DNA of 42,714 nucleotides from Acidimicrobiia bacterium. Lineage in GTDB: Bacteria > Actinomycetota > Acidimicrobiia > Spongiisociales > ZC4RG35. The stretch covers positions 1-42,714 of the forward strand of contig JAICRU010000018.1 of NCBI GenBank assembly GCA_025937235.1, written 5' to 3'. Under the pieces are notes generated by a model that saw nothing but the letters and a program-made list of their open reading frames with translations, did not search any database and had not been told where the DNA came from. The position numbers were made by a program, and so were the translations under genes. This document shows, piece by piece, positions 19,193 through 28,421 of the stretch; the first letter of the stretch is position 1; every line of letters starts with the position of its first letter.

Positions 19193-20902
19193 ATGAAACG
19201 AATGCGCTGGTTGGCGCTTGTCGCCGTGATCGCCCTCGTCGCCGCCGCTTGTGCCGGCACCGAGGGTGGCGACACGACGACCACCGCCGGTGAGGAGGCA
19301 ACGACGATGGCACCGGAGGAGACGACCACGTCGGTCGCCACCACCGAGGCCCCGTCGGAACTTCTCGTCCTGGACTCCGGAGGGTGTGACTACGGGGGCA
19401 AGATCGCCTCTATCGAGGCCACCTCGCCGACCGAGGTGGTGTTCACGTTGTGTTCCACCGACCCGGCGTTCCTGGCCAAGCTGGCGTTCATCCCGTTCGC
19501 CGTGCAGCCCTCGGAGCATCTGGAGGCAACCGGCGGTTCACCCCTGGAGAACCCGGTCGGCACCGGCCCATTCATGCTGCCCGAGGGCGGCTGGGCCCGC
19601 GGCACCGAGATCGTCTACGAGGCAAACCCCGACTATTGGGGCGAGGCTCCGGCCTTCAACACACTCGTGTTCCGTTGGCGTGAGGACAGCACTGCCCGGA
19701 TCACCGAGTTGACCTCAGGGAATGCGGACTACATCACCAACCTGGCGGCGAGCGACTACGCCACCATCGAAGGTGATGCCAACCTGCAGCTCCTGGTCGA
19801 CGAGAACCCGAACGTGTTCTATCTCGGCTTCAACAACCGGTTCGAGCCGTTCAACAACGAGCAGGTTCGTCAGGCGGTCGCGATGGGGATCGACCGGCAG
19901 CGAATCATCGACACCTTCTATCCGGAGGGGTCGGCGGTGGCCGATTTCTTCACACCCTGCATCATCGAGAACGCATGCGAGGGTGAGCCCTGGTACGAGT
20001 TCGACCCCGAAGGGGCACGCGCCCTCCTTGCCGAGGCCGGCTACCCCGACGGCTTCGATACCACGATCAAGCTCCGCGACGTGTTCCGTGTCTATCTGCC
20101 CGAGCCGACCGTCGTCGCCGAGGACATCCGCGCCCAATTGGCGGAGAACCTCGGGATCAACGCCACGATCGAGGTCATGGAGTCGGGTGCTTTCCTCGAG
20201 GAGAACGCCACGGGCGAACAGCAGGGGCTCCACCTCTTGGGGTGGGGGGCGGACTACCCGCACGTGACCAACTTCCTCGATTTCCACTTCGGTGGTGTCA
20301 ATGTCCAGTTCGGTGACCCGTTCGAGGACATCGTGGAAACCCTCGCCGAGGGCTCACAGACCGTGGACCCGGCGGCGGCCCAGCCCATCTACGAGGAGGC
20401 CAACAACCTCATTCGTCAGCATGTGCCAATGGTCCCGATCGCATGGGGTGCGGCGGCCGATGCCGCGCTGGGGACCGTGGAGAACGCACTCACGCCGCCA
20501 GTCGGCGCCCCGCAGTTCGCCACGATGAACCCCGGCGACGACGACCTGGTCTTCGTTCAGAACGCAGAGCCGATCTCACTGTTCTGCGCCGACGAGACAG
20601 ACGGCGAATCGCTTTCGGCCTGTGAGCAGGTCCTGGAGGGCCTGTACGGATACGACCTCGAAGGCCAGCCTGTTCCCAAGCTGGCGAACGAGTGCACTCC
20701 GGACGAAGCCGGCCTGGTCTGGACATGCTCTCTCCGTGAGGGGGTCACGTTCCACGATGGCTCGACCTTCGACGCCAACGATGTCGTTGCCTCCTGGTCG
20801 GTGGGCCTGGATGCAGCCAACCCGTTGCACGTCGGCAACACCGGTGTGTTCGAGTACTTCGCCTATCTGTGGGGCTCATTGATCAACGCCCCCGCCTCTT
20901 GA
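19193..20902 (+). CDS. Peptide/solute ABC transporter substrate-binding lipoprotein, family 5 (DppA/OppA-like), with apparently circularly permuted domain order
   Basis: Lipobox signal (MKRMRWLALVAVIALVAAAC); NPVGTGPFMLPEG...YEANPDYWGEAPAFNTLVFRW; C-terminal WTCSLREGVTFHDGSTFDANDVVASWSVGLDA; followed by dppBCDF-type genes. Confidence 0.92.
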   Translation: MKRMRWLALVAVIALVAAACAGTEGGDTTTTAGEEATTMAPEETTTSVATTEAPSELLVLDSGGCDYGGKIASIEATSPTEVVFTLCSTDPAFLAKLAFIPFAVQPSEHLEATGGSPLENPVGTGPFMLPEGGWARGTEIVYEANPDYWGEAPAFNTLVFRWREDSTARITELTSGNADYITNLAASDYATIEGDANLQLLVDENPNVFYLGFNNRFEPFNNEQVRQAVAMGIDRQRIIDTFYPEGSAVADFFTPCIIENACEGEPWYEFDPEGARALLAEAGYPDGFDTTIKLRDVFRVYLPEPTVVAEDIRAQLAENLGINATIEVMESGAFLEENATGEQQGLHLLGWGADYPHVTNFLDFHFGGVNVQFGDPFEDIVETLAEGSQTVDPAAAQPIYEEANNLIRQHVPMVPIAWGAAADAALGTVENALTPPVGAPQFATMNPGDDDLVFVQNAEPISLFCADETDGESLSACEQVLEGLYGYDLEGQPVPKLANECTPDEAGLVWTCSLREGVTFHDGSTFDANDVVASWSVGLDAANPLHVGNTGVFEYFAYLWGSLINAPAS

Positions 20903-20928
20903 TGCTCCCCTGAGCAGCGCGAGACATG

Positions 20929-20960
20929 ACGGGGGGAGGCGCCACGGCGCCTCCCCCCGT
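20929..20960 (+). other. Very strong intercistronic hairpin between SBP and first permease
   Basis: acggggggaggcgcc-ac-ggcgcctccccccgt, 15-bp perfect dyad, not followed by a T-tract. Confidence 0.85.
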
Positions 20961-20980
20961 TATACGCTCCGACAGCGCGC

Positions 20981-22060
20981 ATGATCGGATACATCCTCCG
21001 TCGACTGCTGATCGCCATCCCGGTGCTGATCGGTGTCCTCCTGGTGGTGTTCCTCCTCGTCAGGCTGGTACCCGGAGATCCGTGCACTGCACTCCTCGGC
21101 GAGAGAGCCACCCCCGAGGCGTGTGAGCGGTTCAACGAGGTGAACGGTCTCAACGAGCCGCTCTATGTGCAGCTCGGGATCTATTTCGGAAATGTGTTGA
21201 GCGGGGACTTCGGGGAGTCCATCCGGTTCTCCCGACCGGTGAGCGACATCATCATCGAGCGACTCCCGGTGACACTGGAGCTGGCCATAGCCGCGTTGTC
21301 GATAGCGGTGATCGTCGGTATCCCGCTCGGCATCATGGCGGCACGTCGTCACAACACCACCGCGGACGTCGCGGCCATGGCCTTCGCAAATGTCGGCGTT
21401 TCCATGCCCATCTTCTGGCTCGGGCTCCTCCTGGCCTATCTCTTCGCGGTGGTACTGCTCGGCACCCCCTTGGCCCTTCCTCCGAGCGGGTCATTGAGCC
21501 CGGGCACCCGGCCCCTCCCCTTCTACGAGGTGTGGGGATGGCAGATCTCCGAGGAGGGCTTCGGTGCGACGGTCGCCGAATTCATATCGAACATGACCGT
21601 GACCAATGCCTTCATCAGCTTCCAGTGGGAGATCTTCTGGGACGCGGTGCAGCACATGATCCTCCCCGCCATCACCCTGGCCACCATCCCGATGGCGATC
21701 ATCGCCCGGATGACTCGCTCTTCGCTGCTCGACGTGCTGGGTCGTGATTACATCCGGACCGCCCGAGCCAAGGGCGCACTGGAGAGGAAGGTGGTGAGAC
21801 AGCACGCTTTGCGGAACGCCATGCTCCCGGTGGTGACCATCATCGGGCTCCAGCTGGGGCTGCTCCTCGGTGGTGCTGTGCTCACCGAGACCGTGTTCGG
21901 GCTGGCCGGGGTGGGCACGGCTCTGTTCGAAGCGATCAATGCCCGGGACTTTCCGATCATCCAGGGGTTCACCGTCGTCATCGCCGCCACCTATGTCATC
22001 GTCAATCTGCTGGTGGACATCTCATATGGCTACCTCGATCCAAGAGTGAGATTGGAATGA
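20981..22060 (+). CDS. ABC transporter permease, DppB/OppB-type
   Basis: MIGYILRRLLIAIPVLIGVLLVVFLLVRLVPGDPC; EAA-like loop DYIRTARAKGALERKVVRQHALRNAMLPVVTIIG. Confidence 0.95.
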   Translation: MIGYILRRLLIAIPVLIGVLLVVFLLVRLVPGDPCTALLGERATPEACERFNEVNGLNEPLYVQLGIYFGNVLSGDFGESIRFSRPVSDIIIERLPVTLELAIAALSIAVIVGIPLGIMAARRHNTTADVAAMAFANVGVSMPIFWLGLLLAYLFAVVLLGTPLALPPSGSLSPGTRPLPFYEVWGWQISEEGFGATVAEFISNMTVTNAFISFQWEIFWDAVQHMILPAITLATIPMAIIARMTRSSLLDVLGRDYIRTARAKGALERKVVRQHALRNAMLPVVTIIGLQLGLLLGGAVLTETVFGLAGVGTALFEAINARDFPIIQGFTVVIAATYVIVNLLVDISYGYLDPRVRLE

Positions 22061-23010
22061 CCCTTGGCGAAGCGGAGATGTCGTTACGGCCCGATGTGGC
22101 CGTTCCCGATCCCGAGTCCCTCCTCGAGCAGCCGGGCTCGGTCTGGCGCATCGCCCTCCGACGCTTCTTCCAGCGGAAGGTGGGGATCGCCGGCCTGATT
22201 CTCGTGTGCTTCATGATCCTGGTGGCGATCTTCGCCCCGCTGATCGCCCCTTATGACCCCTACCAGAACTTCATCGGTCAGGAGGGCGCGGAGAGATGGG
22301 CACCTCCCTGCATCAACGCCTTCGGCTGTGAGGGCCCTCAGCACATATTCGGCCTGGATGGCAATGTCCGCGACTTCTTCAGCCGGGTGGTCTATGCGGC
22401 TCGGGTGAGTCTCCCTCTCGGCTTCACCACGGTCTTGATCACCATCGTCATCGGAACGGTCATCGGGGCCATCGCCGGGTATGCCGGCGGATGGTCCGAC
22501 AACGTCCTGATGCGGATCATGGACGTGGTGCTGGGGTTCCCCTCACTGATACTCGCCATCGCCATCGTTTTCGTGCTCGGTCCAGGCCTCCGTAACACGC
22601 TTCTCGCCATCGCCATCGTGACCATCCCGCAGTACGCCCGTGTGATGCGCGCCTCGGTCCTGTCCGTCAAGGAGGTCGACTACGTCTGGGCTTCTCGGGC
22701 GCTGGGGGCGTCACCTTGGAAGGTTCTGGTGACCCGGGTGGTCCCCAACGCCCTCACCCCTTTGGTGGTCCTGGGGACCCTGGGGATCGCCACCGTGATC
22801 CTGGAGGCAGCGGCGTTGGGATTTCTCGGTCTCGGCGCCGTGCCCCCCACTCCGGAATGGGGCTCGATGCTCGCCGCCGAGCGTGACCGGATCTTCACCG
22901 CCCCCCATCTGATGATCTTCCCCGGCCTGGCGATCATGATCACCGTTCTCGGCTTCAACCTGATGGGGGATGGGCTCCGCGATGCCCTCGACCCCACCTT
23001 GAACAAATGA
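22057..23010 (+). CDS. ABC transporter permease, DppC/OppC-type
   Basis: FFQRKVGIAGLILVCFMILVAIFAPLIAPYDP; DYVWASRALGASPWKVLVTRVVPNALTPLVV. Confidence 0.95.
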   Translation: MTLGEAEMSLRPDVAVPDPESLLEQPGSVWRIALRRFFQRKVGIAGLILVCFMILVAIFAPLIAPYDPYQNFIGQEGAERWAPPCINAFGCEGPQHIFGLDGNVRDFFSRVVYAARVSLPLGFTTVLITIVIGTVIGAIAGYAGGWSDNVLMRIMDVVLGFPSLILAIAIVFVLGPGLRNTLLAIAIVTIPQYARVMRASVLSVKEVDYVWASRALGASPWKVLVTRVVPNALTPLVVLGTLGIATVILEAAALGFLGLGAVPPTPEWGSMLAAERDRIFTAPHLMIFPGLAIMITVLGFNLMGDGLRDALDPTLNK

Positions 23011-24077
23011 GCGCTGCCCGGCCCCTGCCCGAGCCTGCCATCGACACCGACGCTCCCTTGCCCGTGCCCGCCGGCGAGCGGCTGCTGGAGGTACGTGGCC
23101 TGAAGACCCACTTCGATACACGACAAGGTGTGGTCAAAGCAGTCGACGGCGCCGATTTCCACGTCGATCGCGGTGAGGTGTTGGGTCTGGTCGGTGAGTC
23201 GGGTTGCGGGAAGTCCGTCACCTCACTGTCGATCATGGGGCTTGTGCCCAAGCCGGGCCGGGTGGTGGCAGGTGAGATTCTCTTCGGCGGGAAGAACATC
23301 GCAGATATGAACGCCAGCGAAGTGCGCGACCTCCGTGGGGAGCACATCGCGATGATCTTCCAACAGCCAACCTCGGCCCTGAACCCAGTCTTTCGCGCCG
23401 GCGCCCAGATCCAGGAGGTGTTCGAGCTGCATCGAGACTGGAGCTCGGAGGTCGAGGAGGAGAAGGTCATCGAGATGTTGGTCAAGGTCGGCATCCCTGA
23501 CCCGAAGCGACGGGCCGCCTCTTATCCCCACGAGCTGTCGGGGGGCATGGCGCAACGGATCATGATCGCCATGGCCCTCGCCTGTGAGCCCGAGCTACTC
23601 ATCGCCGACGAGCCCACGACCGCACTCGACGTAACCATCCAGGCTCAGATACTCGATCTGATCCGGGACCTTCAGCAGAAGTCGAGCACCGCCGTGATCC
23701 TGATCACCCACGACCTTGGCATCGTCGCCGAGATGGCGGACCGGGTGGCAGTCATGTACGCCGGTGAGATCGTCGAAGAAGCCGACGTTCGCACCATCTT
23801 CAGGAATCCCCTCCATCCTTACACCAAGGGCCTCATCGGCTCGATCCCGGTGCTGGGCGCGCTGCGGGAGCGTCTCGAAGTCATCCCGGGTGTGGTCCCC
23901 TCCATGATCGACCTACCCCCCGGCTGCAGATTCGCCCCACGTTGTGGGCCAAGAGTCGAGCACGGCCTGCAGATCTGCACCCAACAGGAGCCCGACTTGC
24001 GCGAGGTCGAAGATGGGCACAAGGCCAGGTGTTGGCTCTACTTCGGGCCGGAGAAGGTGATCGACCTCGATGGCTGA
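23007..24077 (+). CDS. ABC transporter ATP-binding protein, DppD/OppD-type
   Basis: [16 protein letters not shown] Walker [35 protein letters not shown]. Confidence 0.95.
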   Translation: MSAARPLPEPAIDTDAPLPVPAGERLLEVRGLKTHFDTRQGVVKAVDGADFHVDRGEVLGLVGESGCGKSVTSLSIMGLVPKPGRVVAGEILFGGKNIADMNASEVRDLRGEHIAMIFQQPTSALNPVFRAGAQIQEVFELHRDWSSEVEEEKVIEMLVKVGIPDPKRRAASYPHELSGGMAQRIMIAMALACEPELLIADEPTTALDVTIQAQILDLIRDLQQKSSTAVILITHDLGIVAEMADRVAVMYAGEIVEEADVRTIFRNPLHPYTKGLIGSIPVLGALRERLEVIPGVVPSMIDLPPGCRFAPRCGPRVEHGLQICTQQEPDLREVEDGHKARCWLYFGPEKVIDLDG

Positions 24078-25071
24078 GACCCTCGTCGAGATTCGTGACC
24101 TGGTCAAAGAGTTCCCGGTCCGGGGCGGCATCCTGCAGCGTCAGGTGGCCACGGTCAGGGCGGTCGATGGGGTGAATCTGGACATCACCAAGGGTGAGAC
24201 GCTTGGGCTGGTAGGTGAGTCGGGATGTGGCAAGACCACCCTGGGGCGGATGCTCACCCGACTCCTCGAGCCGACATCCGGGACGATCCGCTTCGAAGGA
24301 GAAGATATCACCCATCTCTCCGGGAATGAGTTGAAGCCGTTCCGGCGGCGGGTGCAGATCATCTTCCAGGACCCCTACGGCTCGCTCGACCCGCGTTCCC
24401 AGGTCGGGTCGGCGATCGCCGAGGGTCTCCGGCTTCACGGGATCGGTGACAAAGACGAGCGTCAGGAGCAGGTGAAGGAGATGCTGGAGCTGGTGGGCCT
24501 GCGTGCCTCCCACGCCAGCCGCTATCCGCACGAGTTCTCCGGCGGTCAGCGACAACGCATCGGCATCGCCCGCGCCCTCATTCTCAAGCCGGATCTCGTG
24601 GTGGCGGACGAGCCCGTGTCGGCGCTCGATGTGTCGGTGCAAGCCCAGGTCCTCAACCTCCTCACCGAGCTCCAATCGGAGCTCAGCCTCACCCTGCTTT
24701 TCGTGGCCCACAACCTGGCAGTCGTCGAGCACATCTCCGACCGGGTCGCCGTGATGTACCTGGGACGGGTAGTCGAGTTGACGGATCGCGACACCCTGTA
24801 CCGCCACCCGTTACATCCCTACACCGAGGCGTTGCTCTCCGCCATCCCCATCGCCGACCCGGATCGCCCGCGCGACCGTCGCATCCTGCAAGGGGAGATC
24901 CCCTCGCCGCTGAACCCTCCTCCCGGGTGTCACTTCCACCCCCGGTGCCCGATCGCCCGCCAAGGGCTCTGCGACGTCCAAGATCCGCATCTCATGGAAT
25001 CACCACAGGGCCCTCATCACCAGGCGGCATGCTGGCTGCGTGCGGGGGATCTGGCCATCGCCCCGGCTTGA
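24070..25071 (+). CDS. ABC transporter ATP-binding protein, DppF/OppF-type
   Basis: [60 protein letters not shown]. Confidence 0.95.
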   Translation: MAETLVEIRDLVKEFPVRGGILQRQVATVRAVDGVNLDITKGETLGLVGESGCGKTTLGRMLTRLLEPTSGTIRFEGEDITHLSGNELKPFRRRVQIIFQDPYGSLDPRSQVGSAIAEGLRLHGIGDKDERQEQVKEMLELVGLRASHASRYPHEFSGGQRQRIGIARALILKPDLVVADEPVSALDVSVQAQVLNLLTELQSELSLTLLFVAHNLAVVEHISDRVAVMYLGRVVELTDRDTLYRHPLHPYTEALLSAIPIADPDRPRDRRILQGEIPSPLNPPPGCHFHPRCPIARQGLCDVQDPHLMESPQGPHHQAACWLRAGDLAIAPA

Positions 25072-25137
25072 CGCGCAATTGGGACCAGGAGGTGTCATAT
25101 GCGACATTCGCAGTCCCAATTTCGTGAAGGAGCGGGC

Positions 25138-25989
25138 GTGACCATCGAGCGGGTGGGCGTGATCGGTGGAGGGCTGATGGGCTCCGGGATCGCCGAGGTC
25201 TGCGCCCGGGCCGGTAGCAGCGTCGTTGTACACGAGATCGACGCCGCGGCGGCCGAGGCGGCGAGGGATCGTCTGGCGTCTTCTGTCGAGCGGGCGGCAG
25301 AGAGAGGCAAGCTCGATGCCGCGGAGCAAGAGGCAATCCTGGGACGAGTCACTTTCTCCACCGACCTGGCCGATCAGGGCGACCGCCAGCTCGTCATCGA
25401 GGCGGCAACTGAGAACGAGGACGTGAAGAAGAGGATCTTCACCGATCTCGACGCAGTCGTCCCCTTCGATACCATCCTCGCCTCCAACACGTCGTCGATC
25501 CCGATCACGAGGCTGGCGGCTGCAACTGGAAGGCCGGGGAAGGTGGTGGGGCTCCATTTCTTCAACCCCGTACCGGTCATGACATTGGTCGAGTTGGTGA
25601 CGACCGTCATGACCTCCCGGGAGACCACCGACGCGGTCCGCTTGTATGCCGAGTCCCTCGGCAAGAACGTGATCGAGGCAGCCGACCGGGCGGGTTTCAT
25701 CGTCAACATGCTCCTCGTCCCCTACCTCATCGGCGCCATCCGGATGCTCGAGGCTGGGGTGGCGACCCGGGAGGACATCGACGCCGGGATGAGGCTGGGG
25801 GCCAACCATCCGATGGGACCGCTAGAGCTATCTGACTTCATCGGCCTCGACACGATGAAACACATAGCCGACGTTCTGTTCGACGAATACAAAGAGCCGT
25901 TCTTCGCCTCCCCTCCCTTGCTGACCAGGATGGTCGAGGCGGGCCGGCTCGGCCGCAAGACGGGTCGGGGCTTCTATGACTACGGCTGA
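25138..25989 (+). CDS. 3-hydroxyacyl-CoA (3-hydroxybutyryl-CoA) dehydrogenase
   Basis: VGVIGGGLMGSGIAEVCARAG Rossmann; HFFNPVPVMTLVELV; GFIVNMLLVPYL; GRKTGRGFYDYG; GTG 25138 with upstream gaagga preferred to ATG 25099. Confidence 0.93.
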   Translation: MTIERVGVIGGGLMGSGIAEVCARAGSSVVVHEIDAAAAEAARDRLASSVERAAERGKLDAAEQEAILGRVTFSTDLADQGDRQLVIEAATENEDVKKRIFTDLDAVVPFDTILASNTSSIPITRLAAATGRPGKVVGLHFFNPVPVMTLVELVTTVMTSRETTDAVRLYAESLGKNVIEAADRAGFIVNMLLVPYLIGAIRMLEAGVATREDIDAGMRLGANHPMGPLELSDFIGLDTMKHIADVLFDEYKEPFFASPPLLTRMVEAGRLGRKTGRGFYDYG

Positions 25990-26000
25990 CGGGCCCCTCG

Positions 26001-28115
26001 CTAGCTGTTGAGGATCACCACCGGGCAAGGAGCGAGCCGGGTGAGATACTCGACACGGGGCCCGAGATGGAGATGGGAGGTGCCGGCCCGGACGCTGGTG
26101 CCGAGGACGAGCAGGTCGGCGTCGAACTCCTCCAGCGCCTCGAGTATCCCGGTTTCGACATCCTCCGCCTCCCTCACCTCGGTCTCGGCGTTCTGGCCCA
26201 TGCGGGTGGCGACGATTTCGAACTCGGCGGTCACGTCGAGTGCGATGTTGGGTCGCATCCCCGACAAACGCGAGGGGGTGACCACGTGGACCCCGGTCAC
26301 GACCGCGTCGGTGCCGGCGATGGCAAAGGCGAGGTCGGCGGCGTTCTTCGAGCTCGTGCTGGCGTTGGCAGGGACCAGGATTCGGCTCGGAACCCAGTCT
26401 TCGGGCACGTTCTCGCCCTTGACGACGAGGGTGGGTGTCTTGGACAACTTGATCAGGTCGTCGATGACCGGGCCGAACATGCCCCCACCGGAGCCGCTCA
26501 TGGTCGGGGTCCCGATCACCAGTAGGTCGTAGTCGCCTTCCGCCTCGTGGAGGATCGCACCCACCGGGTCCTCGTTGGACACGATCCGGGTTGTCGTCCC
26601 CTTGTCCCGGAATACGCTGCGCAGAGAAGTCAGGTAGGCCCCCGCCATGACTCGATCCTGATCCCCGGCGACGGCGAGAAGGGTCGTTGATATATCGCGC
26701 GTCTCGCCCAGCCGTGCCACCAGCACTGCCTGGATCGTCTGCGTCCCCACTTGCCCGATTCGGGGTCGTACCGGGACGAGCACCCGCCTCAATCCCGACA
26801 CGAAGCTCCCTTTGAGGATCTCCTCGCGGGCGAGCCTCCTCTCCTCCTCGTCGCCTGGAGTAACTCGGGCCAGGCAATAACGCAAAGCGGCCGGCGCAGC
26901 GACCGAGGTGACCACTGCCATGAGGACGATGATCGAGAACATCTCGGTGGTGAGAATCCCCAGCGAAAGGCCGATGGTGGCGATGATGATCTCCACGGCA
27001 CCACGGGCATTGAGACCGGCCCCATAGGCCAACGCCGACCAGTGATCCTGGCCCGAGATGTATCTGGCGCCGGCATAAGCCCCGGCCACCTTGCCGATTG
27101 TCGCCACGAGGATGACCAGGACGGCGATGAAGAGGAGACCAGGTTCGAGGATCGCGCCGATATCGACCTTCAACCCGGCAACGGCGAAGAAGATCGGGGC
27201 GAAGACGGCCAGGGCCATGCTCTCCAGCTTTTGCACCACCTCGGTGGGGAGGCGAGGGAGTCTTCCGAAGAGGATCCCCACGGCGAAGGCGCCGATGACC
27301 GGCTCGAGACGGAGCGCCTGGCTGAAAGCACCCCAGGCGAAGGCGAGAACGATGACCAGGGTGAGGATGGCGTCCCGGCCACGAAAGCGGTCCTGGATGA
27401 GGCCGAGGCCGCGCTCCACGAGGAACCGGCCCGCCGTGACGGTCGCCAGGAGGAATATCACCACCATCAGTACCGTCTGGACCACGGTTCCAGCGGTGAT
27501 CGCCTCGGCGCTCGCCAGCGCGGTGACCAAGCCCAACATGGTCCAACCGGTTATGTCGTCGATCATTCCTGCCGCAAGAACTGTCTGGCCGAACTCCCGA
27601 CGCATCAGATCGAGATCCATCAGGATCTTGGCCAAAACCGGAATCGCCGAGATGGACAGTGCAGTGGCAACGAAGAGGGCGAATACGGTTCGATCGGATC
27701 CTTCGACGAGCAGGTCGTCAGGAAGGCTGAACCCGAGCAGTAAGCCCGTGACGAATGGGACGACCAATCCACCCACGGCGACCCCAAGGGCCACTCCGAT
27801 CCGGCGGCGGATCAGGGCGAGGTCAGTCTCGAGGCCGGTTATGACCAGGAGAAGCATGACCCCGATGAGGGCCACCACCTCGAGCATGTAGCCCTGAGCC
27901 TGTGTCTGGGGGATGATCCAGTCACCCACCCATGGGATCAGCCCGGAGAGAAGCGATGGCCCGAGGATGACGCCCGCCAGGATCTCACCTACGACCGCCG
28001 GCTGACCCAGACGTCGCGAGACACCGCCGAGGAACCGGGCCGCGGCGAGGAGCACTGCGATCTGAATCACGAGTTGCAACACCTCGGCATGGGAGGCAGC
28101 GCTGAACGTCTCCAA
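26001..28115 (-). CDS. CPA2-type cation:proton antiporter with two C-terminal universal stress protein domains
   Basis: About 12 TM Na+/H+ exchanger domain followed by tandem USP-like domains (LLVIGTPTMSGSGGGMFGPV; LLVLGTSVRAGTSHLHLGPRVEYLTRLAPCPVVIL); TTG start. Confidence 0.9.
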   Translation of the reverse strand: METFSAASHAEVLQLVIQIAVLLAAARFLGGVSRRLGQPAVVGEILAGVILGPSLLSGLIPWVGDWIIPQTQAQGYMLEVVALIGVMLLLVITGLETDLALIRRRIGVALGVAVGGLVVPFVTGLLLGFSLPDDLLVEGSDRTVFALFVATALSISAIPVLAKILMDLDLMRREFGQTVLAAGMIDDITGWTMLGLVTALASAEAITAGTVVQTVLMVVIFLLATVTAGRFLVERGLGLIQDRFRGRDAILTLVIVLAFAWGAFSQALRLEPVIGAFAVGILFGRLPRLPTEVVQKLESMALAVFAPIFFAVAGLKVDIGAILEPGLLFIAVLVILVATIGKVAGAYAGARYISGQDHWSALAYGAGLNARGAVEIIIATIGLSLGILTTEMFSIIVLMAVVTSVAAPAALRYCLARVTPGDEEERRLAREEILKGSFVSGLRRVLVPVRPRIGQVGTQTIQAVLVARLGETRDISTTLLAVAGDQDRVMAGAYLTSLRSVFRDKGTTTRIVSNEDPVGAILHEAEGDYDLLVIGTPTMSGSGGGMFGPVIDDLIKLSKTPTLVVKGENVPEDWVPSRILVPANASTSSKNAADLAFAIAGTDAVVTGVHVVTPSRLSGMRPNIALDVTAEFEIVATRMGQNAETEVREAEDVETGILEALEEFDADLLVLGTSVRAGTSHLHLGPRVEYLTRLAPCPVVILNS

Positions 28116-28136
28116 GTGGGTGCTTCTCTCTTCCTC

Positions 28137-28260
28137 TGTCGCCTTGGGGGTTAGCTGACGGGCTCGGGCTGGAAGGTCGCCCTATCCGGCCATGGTGGCC
28201 GGGATTCGCCCCGGGGTGTTTGGTTCCCCCCTCCCGTTCCGAACGGGTTCGGCGCTGAGC
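28137..28260 (-). ncRNA. ydaO/yuaA-type c-di-AMP riboswitch in the 5' leader of the antiporter
   Basis: Minus-strand sequence gcgccgaacccgttcggaacgggaggggggaaccaaacaccccggggcgaatcccggccaccatggccggatagggcgaccttccagcccgagcccgtcagctaacccccaaggcgacag matches remembered conserved blocks GCCGAA, GGGGAACCA, GGGGNGAAUC, CUUCCAGCCCGANCCCGUCAGCUAAC, AGGCG with closing P1 cgcc/ggcg. Confidence 0.9.
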
Positions 28261-28421
28261 GCGGCAATCTAGCCGGAGGGCTCGTTATCCCGGGCATAGG
28301 TCTAGAGGACTAGCTCGGATGGCATCGTGGAGAATGGGCCATGCGGCCCATGCCCAAATGCGTCGCGATTGTGGATTATCCACAGGTAAGGCGTTTCGAA
28401 TCTGGGAAGGACCGGACAACG

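Noticed and set aside
19193-20902. Explanation of the SBP as two tandem truncated genes or an ordinary assembly chimera
   Set aside because: Single uninterrupted frame, each fold segment present exactly once, and the stop falls where the protein's own start continues; still needs read-level confirmation
25828-27546. 572-aa minus ORF in another frame of the antiporter
   Set aside because: Composition (Arg/Gly/His/Pro) and overlap with a recognisable antiporter frame indicate a spurious frame
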